Part shown: one piece after another, positions 43,671 through 52,279 of the stretch
Layout of the letters: each line of letters opens with the position of its first letter
Numbering within the stretch: the stretch's first letter is position 1
Origin: Gemmatimonadota bacterium
GTDB lineage: Bacteria; Latescibacterota; UBA2968; UBA8231
Assembly (NCBI GenBank): GCA_009841115.1
Contig: VXML01000080.1
Span: 62,001 to 126,000, forward strand
Direction of reading: 5' to 3'
DNA length: 64,000 bases
The notes under the pieces: model-generated
Told to the model about the DNA's origin: nothing
The model's database searches: none
Seen by the model: only the letters and a program-made list of their open reading frames with translations
Translations under genes and position numbers: made by a program

Positions 43671-45404
43671 CTAACGCGAGCCATCGACTTGCACTGTAAC
43701 GATGTCTATACCGTGATATTTCCGGTGGCGCACGGAAGACGCGTAATGCCGCAACAGGCGGAACGACACCTCGCTTTCCTCTGGGACCTCGACCTGTTCG
43801 CTCAGGTACGCTAGCTGGTCTTCGATGTTCTCCTCCTCAAAGACTGCCAAGAACTCCATCTCTACTGTCCCGTTGTCGGGACGCGCAACGAGGATTAACT
43901 GCGGCGCATTATCAGTCGCGTAGGTACCCCCTAGCTGTAACAGACTCGACAGCGCCTCCTCACCGGCGGCGCGCAGCCGCTCCGTCGAAGCATCGTTCCA
44001 ACCGATCTTGGAAGCAAGCTCGTGGAGGAACGCGTCAATCTCGGGCAGAGCGGAAATGTCCAACTCGACCACTAGGCGTCTGCGCCGCGGGCTAGTTAGC
44101 TCCATGAACGAGGTTAGTAGAATCGCGGTTAGAACGCCGACCGTCATGCCGTTGTCGAGGGACGCGCCCCACGTCCCGCCCAGCAGGTCTGCGAAGATAC
44201 TCTGATTCTCTATGCTCACGCCGATCGCGAGGGCCACTCCTACCACTAGGGCCTTGCGCTGATCGAGGCCGTCTTGGAAGACCGTCCGCATACCTTCCAC
44301 GAATAGCAGACCCATTATCATCAACAGGAAGGCCCCCATGACGGGAGTGGGAATTGTCAGCAGGATGGTCGCCGCCTTGGGCAAGAACGCCAGCCCGAAT
44401 AAGATGATCCCAATAGCGTACCCAACGCTGCGCGCCGCGACCCCAGTGAGGTTGATGAGCGACACGCACGAAGGCGTATAGACTACAGTGGGCGGCGTCC
44501 CTGCAATTCCGGACAGCAGCGCGCCCACTCCGTTGGTATTGACTGAGCCTTGGACCAGGCGAAAGTCGATCGCCCGCGGCCTGACCCGCGAAATCTGTTG
44601 AATGACAACGCCATCGCCACTGGTCTTGACCGCGGTTACGAGACTCACAATCGCGAACACCGGTAGGAGCGCCCAAAACTCCGCACTCGGTCGCAGATCA
44701 AGTCCCGGCCATGCCGCGATATCCGGCATGGCAAAATAGGGTGCTTCGATCACTGGCTGAACGTCGTACAGGCCCCAAAAGGCGGCAACTGTGCAACCCG
44801 AAGCGATTCCGATGAGCGGTGCCCAAAATCGCCAGACCCCTGTGGCTCGCATGGCCAGCACCGTGGCGACTGCTATCGTCACCGCGGCGACGGACAGACC
44901 TGCAGATAGCGGCGCTCCCTCGGGTACTTCCTTCAACCTGTCGAATGCGATTGACATGACCGTGACGGCGATCAGCATGAGCGCCGTGCCGGAGACGACC
45001 GGTGTGATGATGCGCCGCAGCAGCGGGAGCCACGCGGCCAACGCGAACGGAATTAGCGACGACGCGACGATGAGGCTCGCCAGCATGGACAGCCCGCCCT
45101 CCTTCAGCGCCAGGACAGAGATCGCTATGAAGTGGGGTCCGGCACCCGTCATGAGTACGTGTCTCGCTCCCAGCCGTCCGATGCGACCTGCCTGCAGGGC
45201 AGTGATAGCTCCACCGATTACCAGCGCCGAAAAGACGGCCCATGCTAGGTAGTCCTCACTCTGGCCGCCCGCCCGAAAGGTTATGGTCACAAATAGCACC
45301 GTGTTCGCCAGGGAAATCACGACGCCCTGAAGGGCGACTCCAATCGATACGGGCGGTGGACACGCATCGTCTGGCTCGTAACGGATGTGTTCGTTGACGC
45401 TCAC
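43671..45404 (-). CDS. Xanthine/uracil-type (NCS2) permease fused to a C-terminal ATPase-like domain
   Basis: About 577 aa. Residues 1-430 are a NCS2-family nucleobase permease with about 12-14 helices (VVISLANTVLFVTITFRAG, GALLSGIAGTPPTVVYTPS, LMIMGLLFVEGM). The last ~135 residues are soluble and look like an RsbW/HATPase_c-type fold: DISALPEIDAFLHELASKIG, STERLRAAGEEALSSLLQLG, APQLILVARPDNGTVEMEFL. That fusion is unusual; the N-box position reads EEALSSLL without the usual Asn, so ATP binding may be lost. GTG at 45404 is preferred (AAGGA nine bases upstream) over one nine codons earlier. It lies 36 bases after the aminotransferase. Confidence 0.82.
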   Translation of the reverse strand: MSVNEHIRYEPDDACPPPVSIGVALQGVVISLANTVLFVTITFRAGGQSEDYLAWAVFSALVIGGAITALQAGRIGRLGARHVLMTGAGPHFIAISVLALKEGGLSMLASLIVASSLIPFALAAWLPLLRRIITPVVSGTALMLIAVTVMSIAFDRLKEVPEGAPLSAGLSVAAVTIAVATVLAMRATGVWRFWAPLIGIASGCTVAAFWGLYDVQPVIEAPYFAMPDIAAWPGLDLRPSAEFWALLPVFAIVSLVTAVKTSGDGVVIQQISRVRPRAIDFRLVQGSVNTNGVGALLSGIAGTPPTVVYTPSCVSLINLTGVAARSVGYAIGIILFGLAFLPKAATILLTIPTPVMGAFLLMIMGLLFVEGMRTVFQDGLDQRKALVVGVALAIGVSIENQSIFADLLGGTWGASLDNGMTVGVLTAILLTSFMELTSPRRRRLVVELDISALPEIDAFLHELASKIGWNDASTERLRAAGEEALSSLLQLGGTYATDNAPQLILVARPDNGTVEMEFLAVFEEENIEDQLAYLSEQVEVPEESEVSFRLLRHYASSVRHRKYHGIDIVTVQVDGSR

Positions 45405-45440
45405 TGATCCGATTCCTTGCATCGGCTGCACAGCCGCCGA

Positions 45441-46763
45441 TCATACTTGGTCGAGTGCGTCCTTGAGGCTTTGCTCGACGAGGTCGAAGAGTTCGTCAAT
45501 CTGGGGCTTGTCGATGATGAGGGCGGGCACGACGGCGAACCAACTCGGATCAACCCGCAGGATGACTCCGTTGTGCAGAGCCGTCTTCTTGAGCGCCCTG
45601 CCCAGCTCTGGGAACGGCTCGAGGCTCGACGTATCCTTCACCAGCTCGACCCCTCTCAGCAACCCCTTGCCCCGCACCTCCCGCACGACGCCGAGCGATT
45701 TCAGGCCTTCGAGCTTGGCGGCGAGGTAGAAGCCCATCTCGCGGGCATGGGCATCGAGGCCGCGCTCCACGATCTCGTCAACCACGGCGATGCCGACCGC
45801 GCAGGCCAGTGGATGGCCAGCGTAGGTGTGACCGTGGGCAAAGTTCTCGCCGGGCTCGTAGAAGTACTCCCCCATCCCCTCGCGCGCCATCAGCGCTCCG
45901 AGGGGAATGGCACCACTCGACAGCCCTTTGCTGCCACAGATGATGTCGGGCGTCACCCCGAAGGTGTGGGCGGCAAACATCGCTCCCGTGCGACCGAAGC
46001 CGGTGATGATCTCGTCGTAGATGAGCACGACGTTGTGGCGGTCGCAGGTGTCGCGGATGATCTGGAAGTACTCGTCCGTGGGCGTGATGATACCCCCTGT
46101 GTTCGACACTGGTTCGAGGATGATGCCGGCCACCGTCGCCGGATCTTCACTGATGATGACATCCTCGAACTGCTGCGCCGCGAACCGGTTCGCCTCGTCC
46201 CAGTCGCCGAAGCGATCGCGGTAGTGCGTTGGGGGGAATACTTTGAGGAAGCCCGGCGGAGCTGGCTCGAATGGGGTTTTGCGCTCTCCCGTGCCACTTG
46301 CCGCCATGGCTCCTAGGGTAGCGCCGTGGTAGGCTTGGTAGCGGCTGATGAACTTGTACTTGTGCGGATGGCCCGACTGCTTGAAATACTGGCGCGTGAA
46401 CTTGATCGCCGCCTCCATAGATTCTGAGCCGCCGCTGAAGGCTTTCACGTAGTTGAGGTCGTCGGGCGTGACGCTGCCGAGCTTCTCGACGAAATCGAGC
46501 GTCACGTCGGCCGTGCCGTGCATGGGCGGCGCGAAGGCGAGCTTGTCCCATTGGGCTCGCATGGCTTCTTCGACGCGCGGATGACGGTGGCCGAGCAGGG
46601 TTGAGTAGATGCCGCTGATGCCGTCGAAGTAGCGCTTTCCGTCCGTGTCCCAGTAGTAGAGCCCTTCCGCCCGCGACACGATGAGCGGATTATTCATGAA
46701 CTCGGCCGTCGACTGGTAGTCGAGGAAGGTTCTTCTGAGTAGCTTCTCTTGGCGCGCGTCCAC
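45441..46763 (-). CDS. Class III PLP-dependent aminotransferase
   Basis: 440 aa enzyme moving an amino group from an omega-amino or diamine substrate. PLP-binding D250 and the nearby IYDEIITGFGRTG, and the Schiff-base K279 in CGSKGLSSGAIPLGAL, are present; the early GLYYWDTDGKRYFDGISGI and late GLLRGVELVKD fit. Substrate class (polyamine, taurine, beta-alanine, pyruvate partner) cannot be fixed from sequence. GTG start with GGGAG upstream. First gene after the shared CGTTCCGA promoter; the permease follows. Confidence 0.9.
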   Translation of the reverse strand: MDARQEKLLRRTFLDYQSTAEFMNNPLIVSRAEGLYYWDTDGKRYFDGISGIYSTLLGHRHPRVEEAMRAQWDKLAFAPPMHGTADVTLDFVEKLGSVTPDDLNYVKAFSGGSESMEAAIKFTRQYFKQSGHPHKYKFISRYQAYHGATLGAMAASGTGERKTPFEPAPPGFLKVFPPTHYRDRFGDWDEANRFAAQQFEDVIISEDPATVAGIILEPVSNTGGIITPTDEYFQIIRDTCDRHNVVLIYDEIITGFGRTGAMFAAHTFGVTPDIICGSKGLSSGAIPLGALMAREGMGEYFYEPGENFAHGHTYAGHPLACAVGIAVVDEIVERGLDAHAREMGFYLAAKLEGLKSLGVVREVRGKGLLRGVELVKDTSSLEPFPELGRALKKTALHNGVILRVDPSWFAVVPALIIDKPQIDELFDLVEQSLKDALDQV

Positions 46764-46786
46764 GTTTATCGCTCCCTCTCGTACGG

Positions 46787-46824
46787 ATCGGAACGATAAG
46801 AAGCCTTTATAGAGGCGTTGTCAA
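46787..46824 (-). promoter_or_regulatory. Promoter with shared CGTTCCGA box, aminotransferase-permease operon
   Basis: Minus strand TTGACA (46824-46819), 17-base spacer, TCTTAT (46801-46796), CGTTCCGAT (46795-46787). The -35 lies nine bases from the -35 of the divergent oxidoreductase promoter, so the two share one regulatory region. Confidence 0.75.
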
Positions 46825-46833
46825 GGGGCTGTA

Positions 46834-46870
46834 TTGACAACGTATCGGTGAGGTCCCTTTATCGTTCCGA
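46834..46870 (+). promoter_or_regulatory. Promoter with shared CGTTCCGA box, oxidoreductase gene
   Basis: TTGACA (46834-46839), 17-base spacer, CTTTAT (46857-46862), CGTTCCGA (46863-46870). Same spacing and same box at the start site as the two minus-strand promoters at 41992 and 46787. Confidence 0.72.
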
Positions 46871-46919
46871 ATCCGCATGTGGATGGAGGCACGAGGGTTG
46901 AGACACTAAAGGAGGAACC

Positions 46920-48062
46920 ATGAACCAGAAGAGCGATCCGAAGCTGACGGCGGAGGCCGTCCCGATCCAGGGTTTTGAGAAGGCAGTTACTGACTACGAG
47001 ACGTCGAAGACTTGGCAGCCCGTGTCCGACCGCGTGATTCGCGTTGGTATCGCCGGATATGGCGTGTGCAACTTCGGTGCGGCCTTCCACTTCCAGCACC
47101 ATCCGAATGTGACCGTCGCTGCGGTTGCCGAACTGGACCCCGACAAGCGGGCCGAACTGGCCAGAGCGTGCCGCTGTGCTACCGCCTATTCATCGTGCGA
47201 AGAGTTGATCGAAGACGACTCGCTCGAGGCCGTTTTCGTTGCCACTGACGCCCCTAGCCATGCCCGGCTGGCCATCGCCGCGCTCAAAGCCGGCAAACAC
47301 GTTGCATCGGCCGTGCCCTCCGTGTGGGGATCGCTGGAGGATGCGGATGCGCTCTTTGCCGCGGCCAAAACTGCCGATCGCAGCTATATGATGTTTGAAA
47401 CCTCGTACTTCCACGAAGATCTCTACAACATGCGGGAGTTGTACCGAGCCGGCGCGCTGGGAAAAGTCGTCTATGCAGAGGGTGAGTACTGGCACTACTT
47501 CCCGACGCCGCTGGCCGCGCACGAGGGCTGGCGCACTGGGGCTCCCCCGCAATGGTATCCCACGCACTCCAATGCCTACTACATGGGCGTCACCGGCGGG
47601 AGCTTCACCGAGGTCTCCTGCATGGGCGTGCCCAGCAGCGTCGATCATCTGAAGGCTGGGAACAACCGCTACGGCAACCCGTTTGGCACTGAAATCGCGC
47701 TATTCCGCACCAGCGACGGCGGCATAGCGCGGATGGGGGTTAGCTGGGACACGCCGGGAGTCGGCGGGGAGACGGGCCGGATTCGCACGGAGAAGGGGAC
47801 TTTCTACGGCGCGTTCCAGAATGACGGGCAGGACTCTGTGCCAACATTCAAGCGCCCACCTCTTCCTCCGGGGGTGGAGGCCGGCGGGCACGGCGGCTCC
47901 CACGGCTACCTGATGTGCGAATTCGTCGAGGCGATCCTGCTGGACCGCACGCCTCTCATCGACGTGGCCCAATCACTGAACATGACGGTCAGCGGCATCG
48001 TCGCGCACGAGTCGGCGCTGAAGGACGGCGAACTGCTGAAGATTCCGCAGTACACACTGTGA
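46920..48062 (+). CDS. Gfo/Idh/MocA-family oxidoreductase
   Basis: 380 aa NAD(P)-dependent oxidoreductase-like protein. The Rossmann motif is VGIAGYGVCNFGAAFHF (residues about 42-58); FVATDAPSHARLAIAALKAG KHV follows as usual, but the conserved EKP that holds the active-site Lys reads SAVPSVWG, so the catalytic Lys is absent. The C-terminal alpha/beta domain has GGSFTEVSCMG and HGGSHGYLMCEFVEAIL. Sugars or inositols are the family substrates. A strong AGGAGG site precedes the ATG; its promoter shares the CGTTCCGA box with the divergent aminotransferase operon. Confidence 0.88.
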   Translation: MNQKSDPKLTAEAVPIQGFEKAVTDYETSKTWQPVSDRVIRVGIAGYGVCNFGAAFHFQHHPNVTVAAVAELDPDKRAELARACRCATAYSSCEELIEDDSLEAVFVATDAPSHARLAIAALKAGKHVASAVPSVWGSLEDADALFAAAKTADRSYMMFETSYFHEDLYNMRELYRAGALGKVVYAEGEYWHYFPTPLAAHEGWRTGAPPQWYPTHSNAYYMGVTGGSFTEVSCMGVPSSVDHLKAGNNRYGNPFGTEIALFRTSDGGIARMGVSWDTPGVGGETGRIRTEKGTFYGAFQNDGQDSVPTFKRPPLPPGVEAGGHGGSHGYLMCEFVEAILLDRTPLIDVAQSLNMTVSGIVAHESALKDGELLKIPQYTL

Positions 48063-48098
48063 ATCGTGTAAAACCGCTTCTACACACAATGTTCTCCT

Positions 48099-49550
48099 TT
48101 AGGCTGACGCCTCACGCCCAAACCGCTCGATAGCCTCTAGGGTCTTGCGCACATCGTCCCAGGTAGTAGTGTGGTTGACGATGCACATACGCAGCGAAAA
48201 CTTTCCATGGAGAAGGGTCGATGATACGAAGGCCTGATCGTCCCAAAAGACGTGGGCGAGTACCGTCTTGTTGATCTCTGCAAGGGATTCCTCGTCGAGG
48301 TCAATGTCGGCGGGGTTGACCCGGAAGCACACGATGCTCAGCGACGCGGGGGTCACCATCTCTAGGGTCTGGCTCGCTTGGACGTACTCTTCGGCTCGGT
48401 CTGCCAACTCCATTCCCTTTGACACGGCCTGCCGGAACGCGGCCATCCCAAAGGTTTGCACCGACATCCAAATTTTCAGCGCCCGCACCGAACGGCTCAG
48501 TTGCAAGCCGCGATCCGAGAAGTTCGGGTGATTTGCGCCCCATATCGTGTCTTGGAGCATGTCGTGACGAACGCCGAAAGCGCGCTCAAGCGTACTCAGA
48601 TCCTTCACCAGTAGGCCGCCGGCCTCATACGGCTGGAAGAACCATTTGTGCGCGTCTAGCCCAATCGAATCGGCGCGCTCAATCCCATGCAGTAGCTTTT
48701 TGCCCCGCTCGGTCACGACTGCGAAACCGCCATATGCCCCATCGATGTGCAGCCAGATGCCTTCCGCCTCGCAGTAGTCGGCCATGGCCCCGATCGGATC
48801 AATGGCTCCGGTGCTGCCCGCACCGGCGTTGGCGCACACCGCGATGGGATTGAATCCCGCTGCGCGGTCGTCGGCCACGGTGCGTGCGAGTACCTCCACG
48901 TCTAGGCGAAAGTGCTCGTCGCTCGGAAGCAGGCGTATGCACTCTGGTCGCACGCCGACGATCTTGGCCGCACGGATCTGTGCGCTATGGCTCTGGTCGC
49001 TCATGTACACAGTCATCCGCTCGGGGTGGCCGACTACTTCTCGCGCCGCGACAAAGGCGTCGAGGCTGGCCGCCGAGCCGCCGCTGGTCAACAGCCCGCC
49101 GGCACTCTCCGGGTAGCCGATCCAGCGCCGCAACCAGTCGATGACGACTAGTTCTAGCTGGCTCGGGCCGCTCGCGACCAACCAAGTGCAGGCGTTGGCG
49201 TTGTATCCGGCGGCCATGAAGTCGGCGAGTACTCCGGGCCAAGTGGGCGCTGTCGGGACAAACCCAAAGCAACGCGGGTGGTCCAGGCGCGTCGCAATGG
49301 GGAGAACATCTCGTGCGGCCTGCTCAATGACTTCTGCTGCTGGTCGGCCCGCCTCGGGCGGCTCCTCTACCAGCCAATTCTCGAGTTCGCGTCGGAATTC
49401 TCCTTCCCAAGCATTTTCGCTGGGCAGGCCGTCGATCCGCTCCACCACGAGTTCTGCGGCCTTGCGCGCCAGATCAAGCATCTGTTCGGGTGCCATCTGG
49501 AGGCCGTTGCTGTGTTCACCGGCTTCTCGTTTTCCCTCTGATTGTCTCAT
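48099..49550 (-). CDS. Group II PLP-dependent decarboxylase
   Basis: 483 aa enzyme of the aromatic-amino-acid/glutamate decarboxylase family. From the chosen start the stacking His is H188 (SDQSHSAQIRAAK), the PLP aspartate D270 (WLHIDGAYGG) and the Schiff-base Lys K302 (GLDAHKWFFQPY). The rest, CFGFVPTAPTWPGVLAD and LTSGGSAASLDAFVAAR, is typical. The substrate is not decided. ATG at 49550 is preferred to one 12 codons earlier because of the GAGGGG site. Four bases of separation are absent here: the next upstream gene's stop at 49583 leaves 32 bases. Confidence 0.9.
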   Translation of the reverse strand: MRQSEGKREAGEHSNGLQMAPEQMLDLARKAAELVVERIDGLPSENAWEGEFRRELENWLVEEPPEAGRPAAEVIEQAARDVLPIATRLDHPRCFGFVPTAPTWPGVLADFMAAGYNANACTWLVASGPSQLELVVIDWLRRWIGYPESAGGLLTSGGSAASLDAFVAAREVVGHPERMTVYMSDQSHSAQIRAAKIVGVRPECIRLLPSDEHFRLDVEVLARTVADDRAAGFNPIAVCANAGAGSTGAIDPIGAMADYCEAEGIWLHIDGAYGGFAVVTERGKKLLHGIERADSIGLDAHKWFFQPYEAGGLLVKDLSTLERAFGVRHDMLQDTIWGANHPNFSDRGLQLSRSVRALKIWMSVQTFGMAAFRQAVSKGMELADRAEEYVQASQTLEMVTPASLSIVCFRVNPADIDLDEESLAEINKTVLAHVFWDDQAFVSSTLLHGKFSLRMCIVNHTTTWDDVRKTLEAIERFGREASA

Positions 49551-49582
49551 TCTATCCCCTCGTCTGTGTACCCAAGTGCATT

Positions 49583-50926
49583 TCAACTGAGATACTGCTT
49601 GGCCTCTTTGCCCACCACCTCCCGCAGGTCGGGGTCGTCAACGCAGAAGATACGGAAAATTTTGGCTTGGTCTTCGAAATTGTGCAGGAGTGAGTCGCGC
49701 AGGCGGGAGACCTCTGGATCGGCAAAGGTCAAAGGGTCGGTCTTGTCCGCGGGAAGCGTGCGGCCGTAGAAGACCCTGAGATCGACTTCGGGGGTCTTGT
49801 TAAAGCTAGGGATGTCGATGAGGATCTCGTGGCCTTGGAACGCGCGGCCAAGCCGCTGGCCGAAGACTTGGCACAGTTCGATTTCCTTGGCGCGGCGCTT
49901 GTAGGGATGGCGGAAGAGAAAATCGAGGCGGTTCATCAAGGGCTGCGTGCGCTCGCTGGGATGAATGACGGCAGCGACCTTGTAGAGGCGGCGGTGGATC
50001 GTGCCTTCGAGGAGCTGAGCGGAGGTTTCCAGCCCTAGACGCTTCTGCTCGCGCTGGAGGCGAGCGATTAGCCCACTCTCGGTGAGGCGGTGGAAATCGG
50101 AGAAGTCGAGCCGGTTGTGCGGGTGGAGGAGGATTTCTTGCACTGCGCGCTTGAACATGGCCGATGCCGAGCGCACGCCGTGGTGCCAGTACACGTTGCG
50201 GTACATTTGGTAGTTGGTAAAGACAAGGGCTTCGACCGCGGAGACGCCCTTGCTGGTGATGGCCAGCCGCTGGCGCTCAGGGTCGAATTTGATGGAGGCG
50301 ATCAGGCGGTCGCGGTTGACGCTCTCGCCGAAGGGCACGCCGCAGAACATGGAATCGCGCAGGAGGTAGTCGATTTTGTCGGGGTCGAGGGTGCTGCTGA
50401 GGATATTGGCCAGCAGCAAATCCTCGGGGGGAACAGCGAGGCCACTGTTTTCGTAGTCGATGACGTTGGCTACGCGGGCTGGATCAATCTGGAACTCATC
50501 GGCGATTGTCTGGTAGAGTTCGCCGTTTTGGTCTTCGATGATCTGCCTGGCCCCTTCTTCGTGCCGGATGAAAAAGGGCCTTAGCTCTTCGAGGGTGTGC
50601 GAGAAGGGGTAGTGGCCGATGTCGTGGAGCAAGGTGGCGGCGATGAAGACGCGCACGTCCTCTTCGCTCAGCACGAGAGGAGGGTCCGAGTCGAGGAGAC
50701 GGGCCAAAAACTGCTTGGCCAAGTGATAGACGCCCAGCGAGTGCTCAAAGCGGGAGTGGCGCGCGCCGGGGTACACCAGATGCACGTAGCCGAGCTGGGA
50801 GATGTTGCGCAGGCGCTGGAAGGCTCGGGTATCGACGAGGGCGAGGACGGGAGCGGGGAAGTGGATATAGCCCCAAACCGGGTCGCGGATGACCTTGCCT
50901 TCTTCGGCTAAAAGCGGATGATCCAT
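49583..50926 (-). CDS. HD-domain phosphohydrolase, dGTPase/SAMHD1-like
   Basis: About 447 aa cytosolic metal enzyme. The HD signature is H in ARHSRFEHSLGVYHLA, HD in TLLHDIGHYPFSHTLE and a later D in STLDPDKIDYLLRDS; start DPVWGYIHF is typical of the YwfO-like branch acting on dNTPs or related nucleotides. A sigma-70 promoter at 50937-50965 places its -10 over the earlier TTG start, so ATG at 50926 is used, giving an almost leaderless transcript. It stands alone before the decarboxylase gene on the same strand. Confidence 0.88.
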   Translation of the reverse strand: MDHPLLAEEGKVIRDPVWGYIHFPAPVLALVDTRAFQRLRNISQLGYVHLVYPGARHSRFEHSLGVYHLAKQFLARLLDSDPPLVLSEEDVRVFIAATLLHDIGHYPFSHTLEELRPFFIRHEEGARQIIEDQNGELYQTIADEFQIDPARVANVIDYENSGLAVPPEDLLLANILSSTLDPDKIDYLLRDSMFCGVPFGESVNRDRLIASIKFDPERQRLAITSKGVSAVEALVFTNYQMYRNVYWHHGVRSASAMFKRAVQEILLHPHNRLDFSDFHRLTESGLIARLQREQKRLGLETSAQLLEGTIHRRLYKVAAVIHPSERTQPLMNRLDFLFRHPYKRRAKEIELCQVFGQRLGRAFQGHEILIDIPSFNKTPEVDLRVFYGRTLPADKTDPLTFADPEVSRLRDSLLHNFEDQAKIFRIFCVDDPDLREVVGKEAKQYLS

Positions 50927-50936
50927 AGCATTGGCC

Positions 50937-50965
50937 AATCTAGGAGAGGCGTGTTACTCTGTCAA
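50937..50965 (-). promoter_or_regulatory. Sigma-70-type promoter giving a near-leaderless HD-hydrolase mRNA
   Basis: Minus strand TTGACA (50965-50960), 17-base spacer, TAGATT (50942-50937). Transcription would start near 50930, four or so bases before the ATG at 50926. Confidence 0.68.
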
Positions 50966-51028
50966 GAAATATGCGCCGAACTCGTTATGAAAGAAATACT
51001 TAGGGCATTTTGTTGCGCGGGCCGTCCA

Positions 51029-51057
51029 TTGACACAAAACCAATTGGCTCCTATCTT
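51029..51057 (+). promoter_or_regulatory. Sigma-70-type promoter for the ndk-DUF177-rpmF-fab run
   Basis: TTGACA (51029-51034), exactly 17 bases, TATCTT (51052-51057), about 55 bases before the ndk ATG. It diverges from the HD-hydrolase promoter. Confidence 0.7.
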
Positions 51058-51112
51058 CCAAGATTTCGTTTGACTAGGGGAAACACTTGCTAAGGAAATA
51101 ATTTCTATATCT

Positions 51113-51514
51113 ATGGAACGCACGTTGATGATCGTCAAGCCCGATGCGGTTGCCAAAAGCGTCATCGGCCAAATTATTGCTCGCGTCGAGGGCGAGGGGT
51201 TTGCGGTGCGCGCCCTGCGCATGGTCGAGCTATCCGCCGAGCAGGCGCGGGCTTTCTACGCCGTGCATCGGGAGCGCCCCTTTTACGGCGAGTTGGTGGA
51301 ATTTATGACCTCGGGGCCAGCGGTGCCGATGGTGCTAGAACGCACTGACGCGGTAGCGCATTTGCGCGATTTCATCGGGCCGACCAATAGCACAGAGGCC
51401 CCGGCGGGCACGATTCGCGGCGATTTTGGCACGGACGTGCAGTGCAACGCCGTGCACGCCTCGGACTCAGCGGCCAACGCCAAGTCCGAAATCGCGTTTT
51501 TCTTTGCCGACTGA
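51113..51514 (+). CDS. ndk: Nucleoside diphosphate kinase
   Basis: 133 aa enzyme equalising nucleoside triphosphate pools by a phosphohistidine intermediate. MERTLMIVKPDAV opens it; the phosphorylated His is H115 in CNAVHASDSAANAKSEI, a perfect family signature. IGPTNSTEAPAGTIRGDFG gives the nucleotide site. Length is at the short bacterial norm. It heads the run ndk, DUF177, rpmF, fabH and on. Confidence 0.97.
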   Translation: MERTLMIVKPDAVAKSVIGQIIARVEGEGFAVRALRMVELSAEQARAFYAVHRERPFYGELVEFMTSGPAVPMVLERTDAVAHLRDFIGPTNSTEAPAGTIRGDFGTDVQCNAVHASDSAANAKSEIAFFFAD

Positions 51515-51522
51515 GCAATCCC

Positions 51523-52062
51523 ATGAGCGCCTTGCTAGTACTCGACGACCTCGCAGAGGGACCCAATGCGCTCGCCTTTGAGCTGCGCGCAGAGCAATTG
51601 GAGCTAAAAGACGAATTTTTCGCCTTTCCCTCTATGGTTGAAACCCGCGTCGAAGTGCGACGTGCGCTCGACAACTTCAGAATTGACGGGGTCGTTACCT
51701 GCCGCATTGCCGGCGAGTGCTATCGCTGTCTAGAGGAAGTACAAGAAGAAGTCACAGCGCGGTTTCGCTTGCTCTTACAGCGCCGTCAAGCTACTCCCGA
51801 AGAGTTGGCGTCGGCCGAAAAAGACGGGTTTATCGAGATCGTCGATCCGGGGACGCGCGAGGTTGATTTGTGCTCATACATCCGCGAGGCCGTGATCTTG
51901 GACTTGCCGATGCGAATACCCACCCCGGACGCCGATGGGCGGTGTCCGCACTGCGGAGTAGAAGAGGCCGACGAACCCACCGCCGAACAGGAGCGAGCCG
52001 TGGACCCACGTTGGGCCGCGCTCGCGCAGATCGAATTTTCGCAACCCAAAGAAGGTTCTTGA
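51523..52062 (+). CDS. DUF177/YceD family protein
   Basis: 179 aa protein, family linked to 23S rRNA accumulation and always near rpmF. The key motif is CRIAGECYRCLEEVQEE, then REVDLCSYIREAVILDLPM, and a late CPHCGV. The ATG eight bases after the ndk stop (MSALLVLDDL) was chosen; a longer ORF begins inside ndk. Next gene is rpmF, 12 bases on. Confidence 0.9.
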   Translation: MSALLVLDDLAEGPNALAFELRAEQLELKDEFFAFPSMVETRVEVRRALDNFRIDGVVTCRIAGECYRCLEEVQEEVTARFRLLLQRRQATPEELASAEKDGFIEIVDPGTREVDLCSYIREAVILDLPMRIPTPDADGRCPHCGVEEADEPTAEQERAVDPRWAALAQIEFSQPKEGS

Positions 52063-52074
52063 GAGGAGTTCCCC

Positions 52075-52257
52075 GTGGCTGCAGTACCTAAGAGGAGAAT
52101 TTCACGCACTCGCCGCGACAAGCGGCGCACTCACTGGAAGATCAAGGCAGCGGCGAGAACTACTTGCTCCCACTGCGGACAGCCCGCCCTGCCCCACCGC
52201 GTCTGCCCGAGCTGTGGCTTCTATCGAGGCCGCGAATACGTAGAGCCTGAAGTATAG
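52075..52257 (+). CDS. rpmF: 50S ribosomal protein L32
   Basis: 60 aa basic ribosomal protein. AVPKRRISRTRRDKRRTHWK and the zinc-ribbon pair CSHCG and CPSCG are diagnostic of the zinc-binding form. It begins with GTG after GAGAGGAG. In most bacteria rpmF is followed by plsX then fabH; here plsX is missing and fabH comes 22 bases later. Confidence 0.97.
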   Translation: MAAVPKRRISRTRRDKRRTHWKIKAAARTTCSHCGQPALPHRVCPSCGFYRGREYVEPEV

Positions 52258-52279
52258 GCTGCTCGGGGCGGATGCTTGC

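Noticed and set aside
43654..43673. Hairpin AGCCC/GGGCT just after the permease stop
   Set aside because: Only five pairs and no following T-run, so it was not called a terminator.
45417..46316. A 299-codon plus-strand frame
   Set aside because: Antisense to the class III aminotransferase, whose motifs are complete; no start signal and no recognisable domain.
48066..48090. GTGTA/TACAC hairpin between the convergent oxidoreductase and decarboxylase genes
   Set aside because: Five-base stem with ten-base loop and no T-run; too weak to report as terminator.
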